A stretch of DNA of 29,666 nucleotides from Plantago elongata (Eukaryota; Streptophyta; Magnoliopsida; Lamiales; Plantaginaceae). The stretch covers positions 1 to 29,666 of the forward strand of contig JAYMSP010001684.1 of assembly GCA_036897095.1 (NCBI GenBank). The letters run 5' to 3'. Positions 1 to 12,934 of this stretch are shown piece by piece. The notes below the pieces were generated by a model. That model had not been told where the DNA came from. It ran no database searches and saw nothing but the letters and a program-made list of their open reading frames with translations. Every line of letters starts with the position of its first letter. The stretch's first letter is position 1. The translations under genes and the position numbers were made by a program.

Positions 1-1226
1 CAATAAATTATAAAACGTCTTCAATAAAATACAATTTGATTAATTTCAACTTCTAAACAATTTTATAATATGTAAATTAAAATTAAAAAAATAAAAAATG
101 ACGTGACATTCACAACGTGACGACGACGCATCATCACTACAACAAAAACGCAAATCGACGCGTCGTCGCACGTCAACATTGAAGATGGTCTAACAGAGCC
201 CAGCAAACTTTATCTGCTCCATAGAACTTTTTAACCCTAAACGAATAATCTATCGGTCTAGACCACCAGATGGTCTTGGATAGCCTTGGCATCTGGACGA
301 GTAGTTAACAGTAGCTGTGTAGGGACATCAACGTAGAAGAAGTATGGCTAGGCATTCTAGTTGATAGGTCAAACGGATCAGTATAATATACCTCAATTAA
401 CCATGTACACAAATCTCATAAAATCCTAAAAAATAGAATAAAAAAGTCATCTTTCACCGAAAAACAGTTAACTCAGCTCGAATTTCATCAGAAACAACCC
501 CGAATTCGATTACATCTCAACGGAACGAAAAATCAAGCTCAACAATAAATAAATCAAGTTCAAAATCATTACAAAACATCACTACTACGAAGGTTAGCAA
601 ACATTCAATTTGACTTATGACCTAGTTGATATGTTATTAATAATTATTCTATCTAATTTAATGAAAAAAAACATGTCTCTTAGCATGTACATTTGGAAAT
701 TGGGCAATCCGGTAATGTTTATTGATGTTGGTGTGATTTGCAAAAACTTCGTTCTGATCTTCTAGTTAGAATGACTGTATAAGAAGAATAGGCATTACAG
801 GCTATTGTTCATCAACTTAGTTTGATGTTCTGATTTTTATGTTGTTTTCATTGGTTTCGTACGGCGTGGCATGGTGATTTGGAACCGGTATAATAAAGTA
901 AGAACTGGTTTCTGCAATATGCTGATCACAAATTAAATTGCACGGCTTCCTGTTCAATTATGCTATAAATCCAAAACAGGGAAGAACTTTGAACAAGCAA
1001 GAACACGAATGAAGTTTTTCCGATAGGTGTTGCAAGATATTCAAGTCATTTACAGTGCCATCCCTCACAAACTAGCTCTCCATATTCGAATAATCTAACA
1101 TTTACAAGCCCTACGTCTGTGGTGAATGAACGTGACAAAGTAGAAAAGAATGGCAGTGGAATGTTGGTGCAACGAAAGACCAGAGTGAATCGCTATTATA
1201 CATCTACCCTAAACTGCCTGAAAAGC
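1..1226. other. Non-coding stretch downstream of the ABCG gene
   Basis: I see no credible gene here. The part next to 1227 should hold the 3' UTR of the minus-strand ABCG gene; a TTTATT (AATAAA on the minus strand) lies near 717-722. Positions 110-172 contain an imperfect inverted repeat built on GACGACGAC and GTCGTCG. Positions about 410-600 resemble, at low identity, 13650-13890 (shared AATCCTAAAAAAT, then TCATCTTTC, then AATCAAGCTCAA-type motifs), which suggests a diverged dispersed repeat. Confidence 0.5.
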
Positions 1227-4200
1227 TCATTGCTTCCCGAATTTAAGCAAACAAAAGAAGGCTAATATCCTACACGCTAAACCACATGCTATGAGCATTC
1301 CGAGGCAATAAGCCCAACTGTGTACATTAAAGCCGAAGTCATTTAATGCAGCACATCGAGTTATCAACCATACTCCAGAATATCTGTTCAGAAACGGAAA
1401 GTATAGTATAAGCAACAATCAAACTCGATAAGAACTTCATGTAATAGATTCGTCATACAAAACATGCTCGATTTAAAGGAAATGGAGAATACCGATGCAC
1501 AACTAGCCCAAAGGCATGATTGTACTAACCTTTGAGCATTTGCTATTACAAATCCTTCTATTGCCCATTTTGGATAACAATAAGGCCCAAGATACCTTCC
1601 GATTCTATCGTCTTTTCCTTGATTTGCAACGAGAGTTAAAACAACAGGCACCAGCACACACCACTGGGTTGAAATAAGGATAAAAATCAGATTTTAGTAC
1701 AAAAGAATGTGAATGAAATCATTTAAATGATAGGTCAATAAGGGATAGTATTCAAGGCTCACCAGTTGAGCAGGAGCTGGCTGAAGGAAGATAGCAAATA
1801 CGTAGGCTATACCAGTTACACAGTAAACAAGGCAGAGCAGAACAGCGTAATTATCCCCAAATGTAGATCTTGGGTTGTTGAAAGAATAGAACATAGTAAG
1901 GAAAACCATAGGCTTGATAGCTGTATTAAAAAGATCAACTGAATCCTTGGAAAGGAAATAAGCCAGGCTGCTCATGCCACTTTCATTCTCTCTCCGGTAG
2001 TGTAATTTGTCCAAGGAAAATGACCGTAGAGCCGAGATCTTGCAGAGTAGCGCTGCAAACCAAGTTGATAAATGATAAACAACAGGAAGGCAGACTGCCA
2101 ATTTAAAAAGGTCCAGAACATAAAATCTAGATTTACTCTACCTGTTGATTTTCTACAACAAAGAATGATGCTCTCTAACTAAAGTACTTAACTCAAATTG
2201 GAGGTTCAATATCCTTCTTTTTATGTGCATGAAACAACTACAGAGGTAAAGTTGATGCAGAAATAATTCAATTAGAAAAGAAACATGGTGATAAATGTAC
2301 TTACAAACAGCAATAACCGAATACATATAACCATGATACCCGAAGGTATCACCCTTGACTTTTGAAAGAGTTCCTAAGCATGCTCCAGCAAGGAAAAGTA
2401 TCAAATAATCAGCTGCTTGTAGTTTTGCTTCTCGCAACCGTTGCTTCGTACTTCTGAAAAAGATCACAGCATGTTAACAAACACAAGATTAAGAAGAAGC
2501 GCAAGTTAAAATATAATGCTAGATTTGTCACATCACTGAATGGAGAAATTGTAAACAATGGTGAACATACAAATAGAAAACATTCGTAATCAATGCAATT
2601 CTAACTAACACTCACACCTTTCCTTTACTGGCAGAGTCACCCTAAGTCAGACTCTTCTCAATTTCAAGATCCAAAGTTATTTTTTTTTAATGGAAAGATG
2701 ATCCTAATTTAAAGCTTGTTAGAGTTTTTTCCTAACTTCCCCAGTAAACTTGCTGTTCAAATATTTATAAACATGGAGAGTTTTTCCTACTGGGAAGACT
2801 GGTTAAAATCTAGCAAGGCATAAACAGTTTAAAGAAAATCAATAAGTTGAAAAAATTCTATTTGGAGTTCGGTAGTTATGTTCCACTAGGAAATTCGTAA
2901 TATAAAATATGTCAATTCAATTGACAACCAACAAACATAGACCTAGAATTCATTATTTGACAGCATTCAGGAAATTATTTGATAAGTATGCTTCAAATAA
3001 TAGATTACTCCATTAAGCTGAGGATATGTGCCTTATCTTTACATCATTATCATGTTTTAACTATTTCATATATATCACGTAATTCTACCAATTCGTCCAC
3101 GAATCCCCCATTCTCTTGATATTTCTGCCCATGCATCAATTTCTGCAAATCCAACCCCTTTCAGATGGATGGCAGATAAAACACGTGAATGATGATGACC
3201 ATAAGAAAGAATAAAGACTGCGACAGTCAAGTAAAAAATTGTGCACATATTGAGCTTTATGTCAAGCCAGATGGCATGCGCAAAAAAGTCTGAGATTGTG
3301 TACCTTCCGAGGAAATATCTATACTGCTGCAGCACTCCAGGTGTATAACGATTGGACAAGTCGTAGATTCTTGGGTTTGACAAATCTTGATTTTCCTGCT
3401 CTGTGCTTGCAGGAAAAGAAGGTTCTGGAGTTTCTACGGCATCAGTAGTTCCACCTTTAGAAGAAGATGAGATTTCATCACAGTATTGCAGCATATCCGC
3501 AGGTACGGGGTAGCCGTTGTGAAGCATCCATCGTACAGGCAGCTGTTGAACAGTAAGTCCAGGAGCACTTGGTTTCACTATACCTTCAAGTAAGTCAATG
3601 AAGTAGTCCGGAGGATTGACACGTTCCGGCACATTAACGCCAAAGCTTCCGAAGTAATCTTCCACTTTCTTAACAGGTCCATGATACACTGTTAGACCAC
3701 CTTTGGCTAAAAGTATCAAGTCATCAAACATCTTGTACAAAGTATAGCTGAAGGAAAATTTTGAATTATGATCTCGGTAGATGCAATTCATAAGAAATAT
3801 AATCAACATTTATAAGTTTGGCACACAAGAAAAATCTACATCTAGCAAACCATACGTAATGAGCATTCACATGATTAACATGCTAAGACACGTACTAAGT
3901 ATTTGACAACAAAGGCAAATTACTTGACCTTGAAACAATTGTCTTTAGACACTAATAAATCAAAAGCATGAACACTTTGAAATATAGTTCGAAATTCTCG
4001 ATCAAGCAGGGCTGGAGCCTGGAAGTATATGACTTAAGGCGGAATTATTTAAATAATGCTAGAAAATTAACTATTTTACTGATCATTGGACTTATAACAA
4101 TAATTACAGGTTGATCTAAAGTTTCTCCTATTTCCCTCTCTCTCGGTCTTTTTTTTTTTTTTGGATGGAAACTTGTAATCACTAACCTTACAGTTTATTA

Positions 4201-7200
4201 TTTTACAAAGAAGAATTATATGGAATATAGTAGAAATTATATTTCTTAACATAATTAGCACTCACCTGGGTTGGTGAACAACCATGCAGATATTGACTCC
4301 TTCAAGAGCTTCACGTCGAAGAGCTCTAAGAAGTAAGTTGGAAGATGAACTGTCTAACCCAGATGTGGGCTCATCCAAGATTAGTAATGAAGGTTCCATG
4401 ACCATTTCGAGGCCTACATTTACTCGTTTCCTTTGGCCTCCGGAAATGCCTCGCCTCTCTACGGTACCAACAAGTGAATCTCGCACCCCCTGTAACCCAA
4501 GGGACTCGATGACTCTTTCAACAACTAGAACCTTATCTGCTTTTGGCATGTCTTTAGAAAGTCTTTATAATTTTGAAGCCCATCAGATATTTGCAAAGCA
4601 GAAAACAAGAAGTTTATTTTTCTATTATATAAAGAAGTGATGTAGCTAATGAAATCTATGGGTGTAAAACAGATCAGCATCTCTATGTAAATTTGGACTT
4701 CACAAACACGTTGACGTTAAATGAGAAGTATAACTAAAAAAGCATCACAAAAATATCCCCTGCCAGAATAGGCAAAAGTGACCTCATCAAGCAATTATGA
4801 GCAAGCAGATTACAGTCTTAAGTAATTCTTTTAATGCAGTATAATATTGGCAAATTAGTCAATGTTGAAGTAAAATGTCTCCCAACATATTCCACATTGT
4901 GCGATGGGACAATTATGAACTAGTATCATAAATTAGTGACCAAGAGTGACATTGGTAAATAATTTATTATGCATGCTAAATTTAGAGCATGATTAAAATT
5001 AAGAAAGTAAGTTAAGAAGATGTATGTTGGGTATGTTTCTATGCAATTTTACTAATTATAGCCAAATTACAAGTTGTGCCTAAGATTAGCATTAATTTGT
5101 AACAAATCTTTTTATGTATTACTGATTTGCAAGAACGTTTTGAAAGTAACACTAATTTCTAATTTTTTTTCTTACGATAATTGAACCACTCATGCACAAA
5201 AATTTCCATAGATATTATATACCTGCATCGAGCACTAAAACGGAGGTTCTCTTCAACAGTCAAATTGCCATGAACAATATCATCTTGTGGGACGAAACCT
5301 ATGATCTTCTTGAAGCAGTGAATGGAGTCGGGCTTTCCATTAATGAGAATTGAACCAGCCACACGGCATCCCCTAATCTTTCCTGCTACAGCAGAAAGAA
5401 ATGTTGTTTTCCCAGCTCCAGATGGACCCATGACGGCTGATATTCGTCCAGGCGATAATTTCCCAGTCACACTTCTCATCAGATGTTTATGTTTGTTTCT
5501 CAGAGTTATCGTAAGGTCCTTAAAAGAAATCTCAATTGAAGGACGAGTCTTGACATCTGTATCAGTGGCCATATTAATAACACCTGAGAAGGTCAAGTTC
5601 TGATTCTTCTGCTCCATAGCTTTCTCTTTCTCAAGTTGACCATACGCATACTTAAATATTTGACTCTTAGTGTGAAGCTGCTTAGCCTTTGGCATTTGCT
5701 TTTTGATATGCTTATTCCCTATCTCAACATCAAATCCCTTGGTACCGTCTGGATCATTTTCAAGTGATTGCACCATTTTTGTGAGATTTCCGTCCTTCTT
5801 CTTTCCTTTTGAAGCACCACCTTGTGGAGGAGGTGGTAGTAGTGAAGAAGTAGTTTGATTTGAATTATTAAATGGATCTTCTGGTCCTGCGGCATTTTTG
5901 TTACGTGAAAATGTACGTGATAGTTGTTGTTGCAAGCCTGAAGCTCTTTTTTTTGCAGCATTTTTAGCAAGTTTCCACCTTTCTCTTGCCTGAGCAGTCT
6001 CCCTGGCACTTCTAGCTGCTCTCTCCCGGGACTTGGCCAGTCTTGCGTAACGTGTTGTAAGGACTTGATCAGAGAAATTGTAAAACACAATAAGAACCAA
6101 ACTCAGTACACCCTGCATAGACAAAGAGAGAAAAGTTTATGGAAGCTAGCATAAGCAATGACTAATATGCTAGTCTTTTTCTTTCTCATGGAACGTTTTC
6201 TTCTGGAGGTAATCTAGAATGCCTGTCAAAAATATGACATCATTAAATTATTGCTAAATGAATCTCGTACAGTTCATGTTGATTACTCAAAGAACATCGT
6301 ATTTTCCTAAAAAGATTTTTGTCATACGGAGCTGGTAAAGTTTCATGCTGACTGCTCAAAATACTAAGTTCATCTGTTCCTGATATGGAAGTGATGCCCA
6401 GGAGGTAGAAATACATTCCAAATGCACATGACTTTACTTTATATCTTCGGTTTTATAGCAATTAAGCAAAGTATGTTACCAAAGAATTTCACTTACAATG
6501 AGCAAGATTCCATATGCATGTAAATTCTGTTGGTCGGAATTCGGATTACATGTACTCAACTTGAAGCAAGCTGCATTATACAGCACACAGTCAAATAACA
6601 AAGAGATGACGTGACACACATGTGCTGTAAACCATAACCACACTATATCACCCAATACACACCACTGGTCTCAAAAAGTCGTATCAAACTCCTCTAGAAA
6701 CACACTTCCATTAGCATAAAATATGATAGAGATGGAAAACTCATACTACATAGTAATTTCTTATTTTACCCCGAAATCTAGGAATTCCCTCCAGTTTCTC
6801 CGGAACTCCATATTGAATACTAAAGGGCTATGCCATATCACATTGGTGATTCTTAGGCATTCAAAAATCTGACAAATCTAAATTATAAGAAGCTTCATGC
6901 AACAGAAGTAGAAATTAAATGGTGTTTTGCGCACCACACAGACACACACAAAAAGAAGAAAAGAACAGATGCAGATGTGACTTCTAAGGTCTATGAGTAG
7001 GCAGATCTTGGCTAAAAAAATAAGAATCTTCCTCACCAGTGGCCATTGCAGCTCCTTTTTTATTTATTTTTTATACTTCTTTTAGAAAAATTAAAAGCCA
7101 AATAAACAATTTATTTACTTAATTTTTAATACTATTTGTCACTTCATGTTGGTGGCAGAGGGGCAAATTGTGGGTTTTATTCCTTTCTAAGGGAAGGTTT

Positions 7201-9193
7201 TTTTTGATATATCTGATTAAAGGTAAAGGTTGTGAAAGTAAGATTTAACAGTGCGTAAGTACAAAGGGTGATTGCACAAAACTCAGGACTGTGTATCCGT
7301 AAATTTCCCTATTGAAACGGAAAACCTATCTTTAAAATTATGACTTTTTCTAACAGTAAACACTTCGACATGATAGCAGATTGGATCAGTAGCAAAATAT
7401 GGTACCTCTTTCCTCCGTGGAGCCCTGCCTGCAGTAGTGTCTGCATTGATAAATTACAAAGCAAGTAAATACGAAATTGAACTCCATATAGCACGTATAA
7501 CTATAAGAAACAGCTACTTCTAGCATGGTGCTCATTTTTAAAAGCGTAACTGTACCCTTTGGTGCATTGAACCATCTTGGTGGTAGTTGGACAATAAGAT
7601 CCTGCTGAACAGAATATCTCATCACTACTAGTAACACCAGCCCATGTATCTGCCCCACCGCAAAGATTTGTTTTACCAGGAGGCAATTTATATGCATATC
7701 TGTGATTTCCATTGCCAACTTATATCAAAAGAAAAAAGAGAATGAAAAGGAAATAGAAACAATAAGATATGAATAAGATCCAGTTTGCAAATAACTTACG
7801 GATCACACACTCCAGTTGACCTGTTTAGCCTTGCACGTGGACAGTACGAACCCAAAGGACAAGCTACAATAACAAGGGCGAAACGAATGAGAATAATCTG
7901 ATTAGTACTGAATACTTATGCTTCATCTATTGCATCTTTTCCGGGAAAAGTCAAACTTTTGGGGATACCAGTAGTCCAGTACTAGAATTAAGAGGTATAA
8001 TTTAAAAGTTCACTTACGTATCATGCAGGTGAGGCCTTTAGGGCAGAAAAAACCTTCGCAACAAGGTTTAGCTTCAGCAGTACGCTGTGGAAGATTCCTG
8101 GCATTTTTCAAGTCAACCTGTGTATTTGCAGGTACAGTACTCGCCCAACCAGGCTCACATCCAGTGACCCAGGCAGTGAGGTTACAGTTTCGATTTGGCT
8201 TAAGAACATTAGCGCTAGCATATTTTGCATCCATAAAACTATTGAAATAGACTTTCATTTCTGCTGCTGTGCAGATCCTCTTCGTTGCATCTGACAAATT
8301 CATAGACATAACGAATTAGTACTAAGGCCGTGTTTAGCAAAGAGCTAATGACTGATAGTATATTAAAAAAGGTAGCTTATCGAATCAGCTGGCTTATAAC
8401 TTAGGAGCTACACATGAAGTCACGTAATAGTCTAATTTCGCTAGTACTAAAGAAAGCCTAAAGATGACCAAGTATACAAAAACCTCTAATGTTGTATTAT
8501 AACGAGCAGATACAATACAACACGACATAACATATTCAATCCACTTAGGTTTCTCATGCAAATGTACAAAACTACAAGATAATAACACTGAAAGAAGCTA
8601 ACTTATAGCTTAGGAGCTACACGTGAACTCGCATGATAGTCTAATTTTGTTAATACTAAAGAAAGCACGTGCAGATGCGATAACATATTAAATCCACATA
8701 GTTTCCTTATGCAAATGCACAAAACTACAAGATAATTAAAAGGCATCTTGGATGGTACCTTTAAGTTCTCTAACACAATTACTCAAAAAGTCCAAATTTT
8801 TCGAGAAATTAAAAGCCCCATTGACATCGGCATCACTGAGAAAGATACAAAAGTCAGGAAAATTTATAAATACCAGATTTAAAGAAAGAAATATTTAAGC
8901 AAGCAAGGAAGAAAGAAAGAAACTGACAAATCCCTAATGCAATAATCCAAGCTATTGGTAATCTCGTCGTGAAATATCCTGGTAAGATTGAGAATCTGAT
9001 TGTAAATGAGGGTTGTGACAAGGGGTAGAACACGAGGATTCCCAGTCCGAGCAAATTCATCCTCATCAACGCACAACACACACCCTGATAAACAGAGAGC
9101 AAATACCAAGAACAGGGCAAAACACACCATGGATGGAACTCGAATCACCCTCGTTCCACCCATTTCAATCTTTCTTCCAATGATGATGCTCAT
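1227..9193 (-). CDS. ABC transporter G family half transporter, ABCG24/ABCG28-like, 14 exons
   Basis: Exons read on the minus strand: 9193-8928, 8835-8759, 8290-8018, 7863-7800, 7699-7556, 7440-7406, 6570-6497, 6112-5223, 4562-4266, 3747-3304, 2453-2305, 2052-1763, 1663-1530, 1383-1227. They total 3294 nt (1097 residues plus stop), and all phases agree. Layout: signal peptide (residues about 12-42); a Cys-rich exoplasmic domain (about 84-300, with [23 protein letters not shown] and [12 protein letters not shown]); a membrane segment (about 307-325); a basic linker; then the ABC domain with Walker A GPSGAGKT (540-547), signature ISGGQ (647-651), Walker [13 protein letters not shown] and HQP(S). 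The C-terminal half has about six membrane segments. The domain order is that of the long-N-terminus ABCG24/28 clade. Arabidopsis ABCG28 acts in secretory vesicles of growing pollen tubes; the substrate here is unknown. Translation could start at residue 1 (9193) or residue 11 (9163); the second puts the signal peptide nearer the N-terminus. Half transporters dimerise. Confidence 0.93.
6804..7119 (-). repeat. Intron 6 copy (A) of a 316-bp inverted segmental repeat
   Basis: This stretch lies in ABCG intron 6 (6571-7405). Its reverse complement matches 13063-13379 with, by eye, about six substitutions and one indel in a T run, so about 98% identity. Neither copy has an open frame, clear terminal inverted repeats or an obvious target-site duplication. 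The matching block stops sharply at both ends. The direction of copying cannot be decided from the window. Confidence 0.85.
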
Positions 9194-9781
9194 GCATCAA
9201 TTAAAGGGAAAGTCTTGTTATTTCTTGATGTTTGATTTACATAAAGAGAAAAAATTGGATTTTTATCAAGTTATTGAAGATTCATGGGGAAAATGGATGA
9301 GGCGAAGACTTTTGGTCAAATGGTGTTTTGGAGGATAGAAGTTAGAATGGACAAGAAGCTCCATGGTCTTTGGAGAAGAAGAAGAATTGGTGCAGAGGAA
9401 TTTTTGCCGGAATTTTTGCTGCCCAAAACAAATGAGTCTATGCTATTTCATCATAATCTCATATACTATGTACTATGCTTCTTCTCCAACACTGTAAATT
9501 ACAACTTTACCCCCTTATAGTTTTTCTTTTTTTTGGAAACCATAAATAGCGTTTAGATAACTACTTCATTGCATCGTTCGTCCCATTACAACTCGTCGGG
9601 GAATAGATTTTAATGTTTTACAATAAATTTATCAAATAATCACTGTGGTTAACAGTCACAAACATTCACGTCTACTCGTATATAATTAATGGTATCACTG
9701 TTATAAAAAAAAGTTGATGAATAAGAATATTTTACAGTTTTATCCTTGATGGTAATTTGTTCTCGCTACTCAAATGGTTGT
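9194..9781. other. Upstream region of the ABCG gene
   Basis: This should contain the 5' UTR and promoter of the minus-strand ABCG gene. The short open frames at 9194-9520 on the plus strand show no recognisable protein and overlap the first exon or its leader. I see no further feature. Confidence 0.4.
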
Positions 9782-10460
9782 TCAATTTCCTTGAAGCTCG
9801 CCACTATTGCAAGTATGTCCAAAATTAGAGATTGCTCCTGCTGCTAATGTGTTGCTTTCTCCACGTGAAACAGGAGTAGACATGCATTGAATTAGTTTGG
9901 ATCAAAAGACAATCAATATTTACACTCTTTGCTAGTTTTCGACCAGTTCTCAAGGCATGCATTTCTGCCAAACTTATGCTGGTTCTCCCAGGAAAGTCGT
10001 ACATGCCTTGGCAATGTACGTCCTAGTCTTGCAGCAAGAGTAGAGAGTTGTACTGAGCCGGGGGATTTTCCATTTACACTAGATGATTTAGTGTTAAGAA
10101 ATCTAATACTCATCCATCCCGATTTGAAAGTTCCGCAGGACCGGACATAAATTTTAATAAAAAAGTGATAAAGTAGGAAAGAAAGTAATAAATTATAAAT
10201 GTGATTAGATAAAATAGTATAGATAGTAAATAAAGTATAAGAGATTATATATATAGCAGGAGATAGATTTTCTATTTAAAGAAATGATATTTTTAATTTG
10301 GAACAATTTAAAATGGAAAGCGGGACTTTCAACCAGAAACGGATGGATTAGTATGTAGATAAACAATATCATTGTGAATGTTCCAGAGTTGCATGAATAA
10401 AGCCTCGAGATTGACATCCTCATTATGAAACACCTTAAGGTTTCTCAACTTCCACCAACG
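9782..10460 (-). pseudogene. Unidentified coding relic split by a MITE
   Basis: On the minus strand an open frame begins after a possible splice acceptor (AG at 10462-10461) and reads RWWKLRNLKVFHNEDVNLEA and on until it meets the Stowaway-like MITE at 10107-10353. If the MITE and one TA are taken out, the frame continues without a stop through TLAARLGRTLPRHVRLSWEN to a stop at about 9913. A second coding-like block with its own stop lies at 9883-9782 (begins MSTPVSRGESNTLAAG). I do not recognise the family. It could be a piece of a host gene or of a transposon protein. No complete gene structure was found, so I call it a relic. Confidence 0.4.
10107..10353. mobile_element. Stowaway-like MITE, 247 bp with TA target duplication
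   Basis: The ends are inverted: CTCATCCATCCC on the left, and GGATGGATTAG (reverse complement CTAATCCATCC) on the right. The similarity continues inward with GAAAGTTCCGC against GCGGGACTTTC. The element is flanked by TA on both sides (10107-10108 and 10352-10353), as expected for Tc1/mariner-derived Stowaway MITEs. Its AT-rich interior shares a motif (AAAAAAGTG then TAAAGTAGGA) with the element at 15709-15885. It carries no coding capacity. Confidence 0.8.
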
Positions 10461-10741
10461 CTATTGATGCATCAAATCAAGTCTGTAATTATTTAGCTAA
10501 ATGTGTGAATCAAATATCACTAGTTAAACACGTAGTCATATGCTAACTTTCTCCTAAGTGTTATTGTCAAAGGATTTAACTAGGCTTTTATTGTTTGAAC
10601 AAATTGGCAACAACTAAGAATTGCGTCTACGACCCTAATTTTATTTCTAAACACTTGCAAACAAAGTAGACTAAGACACGAGTTGTTATCATTAGAAAAG
10701 AAAAGACATGAGTTGGTGGTTCCAACTCAAGCTAGCTATGA

Positions 10742-10900
10742 GGGGGTGTTTGGATGGGAATTTGAATATCCTCATTTGGTTCGATGAACAGTGATTTGGC
10801 CTAAAATACACTTAAAATACCCCACTCAAATGTCCATCCAAACACAATTTTCACCAAAATCCATCCAAATGCCTACTCAAATGTCCATCCAAACAGCCAC
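10742..10900 (+). mobile_element. MITE-like element, GTGTTTGGATGG termini, copy 1
   Basis: The left end GGGGGTGTTTGGATGG mirrors the right end CCATCCAAACAGCCAC over about 16 bp. The interior matches 19754-19911 in the same orientation through shared blocks such as TCGATGAAC, CCTAAAATA, CCAAACACAATTT and AAATCCATCCAAATGCC. I found no convincing target-site duplication, so the superfamily stays open. Confidence 0.65.
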
Positions 10901-12776
10901 TAAGTTTTCAATGGAAATAGTGAAATCGTCAATTTCTAAACCAAGTGTTTACGGGTAATGGGTTCTGCAATTGAATTCAACCAGGGTATGTGAATTACTC
11001 TAGTGAATTTGGGTGTCCACCCTACATAGAAACCTGTTAACTTATTTGCAATGATCATGCTAACATAGCCTCATTGTATCTAACATATTAAGAACCCTAA
11101 ACTACCATGCTTGAGAATTCACCACCACCCTATAGAAATACTTGGCAACTTTTACTTATCAGATAGTTTAGAGAAAGAGTAATTTTTTATTAGATATGAT
11201 AACTCTTATCTTAATATGCAATTAAAGTTTTACTAGCGTGAGTGGAAAATTAAGTAAAAATATAACTAATTTGTCTCCAAGGTAATGAGTACTCAAAGTC
11301 TAACTTGGTAGTCCTTCACAAGTAATTAAATAGCAACTCTCACTCTTCTTGACAAGTCCAGTGTAGGGTAAATGCTCGAAACTAAACTAGGAATATAGTT
11401 TTTCACAAGTTGTCAAAAATTTCTTATGCAAATGTATTATTTTTTAGGAGTCAGAAGAGACTTTCAACGATTTAAGGTAGAGAAATGAAATACTAAATAA
11501 TGTTCTCTTTTCCTTTTCTTTTTTTCTCTCTATTACGAATATCTTTATATAAACCCTAATGACTAACCTCAAATTCATAAATGTAACTATTACAAATAAT
11601 TCGCAGTTGGTATTGGTAATTAAGGCTTTATTTCCATTTTGATGTTTTTTTGCAAAAAAGTTCTTAAATTGTTTTTAACTCTAAAGCCGCATAAGTCGCC
11701 GGTTTGCCGGTTCCCACCGGCTTGGGCAACTTTTTGCTTTTTCCCGACTTTATGCCTCAAAAAAGTCGGTTTTCCGGCTCAACCGACGGGGCTGTCTAGT
11801 CTAGTCCGACTTTTAAAGTTTAGGTTCTAACACCTCCTCCCTTAGTCTCATTTCACATACGCACCAAGCAGTCTCGAAAACCTAAAAGTTCTTCTAAAGA
11901 TCTAGGCGACTCACAGGGTTTACAGTCATGGCTTACTTTTATCTTAGTGTTGTTGTGGGTTTACAGTGTGATTAGCGAAATAAAGATTTGTAGATCGTAA
12001 GACACAATTCTAAGATAAACTAGGTCATTAAAATACGACATGCTTAGTTAAGTCCTTCGAGAACAACACTCGAGAGCAACTTATTAACTCACTATGGGTT
12101 TTTTCTAGGGATCCTTGATATTGATACTTGCTTATAAATTAAGGGCTTGATTTGACACATCAACGTCCTTATAGCTGCTAATTGACGAATCAATCAACCC
12201 ACACATGCATTGGATAAAAATCAATACAAATGAATCTTACGTTCACCATTCTACTCATTGTAAATCACTCTTTGCAATTCTCTATTTCAATTGTTGAATT
12301 ATTTTCTTTTAACAATTCTTCAAGGTTAATTTTTCATTCATTTTCTATTATCATTTCCTTTTAAAGTCTATTCTTCGATTGTTTTAAATGTTATTAATTA
12401 ATTATTCAAAACCACACTAACTTTTTCTTTAATGCATCACTTGAAAATTAAAAAAATAAAGAAAAATGGGTGTTGGGTCGTACCCGACTCGTTGTTCAAA
12501 CTCTGCTGGAGTTTGAGCAGCAACCTGCAACCCTGGTGGAGGCAATCTTATAAACCCGCATTATTGTTGAAACTCTCTTTTTATTAATATATTATGAGTT
12601 AGCTATGTTCTCGTCAACTGTAAATTTATTCAGTTCAACTTTGTTTAGTTATGTTTTATACTACACTTTAGTCCAATTTAGTTCGGTTAAGTTCAGAGAA
12701 TTGCAATTGAAGAGAACAAAATTTAAATTTCCTAGGATACAAGTTTTAAATAATTTGTTTAAAGACGTTATATTAT
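10901..12776. other. Gene-free AT-rich DNA
   Basis: I find no gene here. Two local structures are visible: a GC-richer patch at about 11685-11815 with several CCGG-containing words and inverted AAGTCGG/CCGACTT motifs, and a small hairpin at about 12498-12517 (CAAACTC then GAGTTTG). The short open frames read as chance. Confidence 0.4.
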
Positions 12777-12902
12777 CAAGAATCATTGATGTTTTTTCTT
12801 TTTTGAAACGGCTAAAGGGTAACTCGAACCCCCGATCTATTGATTGAAGGTGAAGCGTCTTATCAACTAAGCTACGCTTCGTGTCCAAGAATTATTGATG
12901 TT
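12777..12902 (-). mobile_element. tRNA-derived SINE, minus orientation, with 17-bp target duplication
   Basis: Read on the minus strand, the insert (12885-12794) has a pol III A box TAGCTTAGTTGAT, a B box GGGTTCGAGTTA and an A-rich tail. It is flanked by 17-bp direct repeats at 12777-12793 and 12886-12902 (CAAGAATCATTGATGTT against CAAGAATTATTGATGTT). Tail plus target duplication is the mark of LINE-driven retroposition. The body is only about 92 bp, so it is a very short SINE or a tRNA retropseudogene. Confidence 0.75.
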
Positions 12903-12934
12903 ATTAATCAAAATATCTATATTATCAACATTGG

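Noticed and set aside
4284..4640. 118-residue plus-strand frame
   Set aside because: It is the antisense shadow of ABCG exon 9, which carries the signature and Walker B motifs on the other strand.
5719..6090. 123-residue minus-strand frame in ABCG exon 8
   Set aside because: It is a frame-shifted shadow of the same exon, whose real frame encodes the linker before the ABC domain.
9929..10150. Plus-strand 73-residue frame
   Set aside because: The opposite strand gives a frame that is continuous across the MITE, which is the stronger reading.
12810..12888. A functional tRNA gene
   Set aside because: A and B boxes are present, but the sequence has an A-rich tail and target duplications and I could not fold a proper cloverleaf, so a SINE is the better call.
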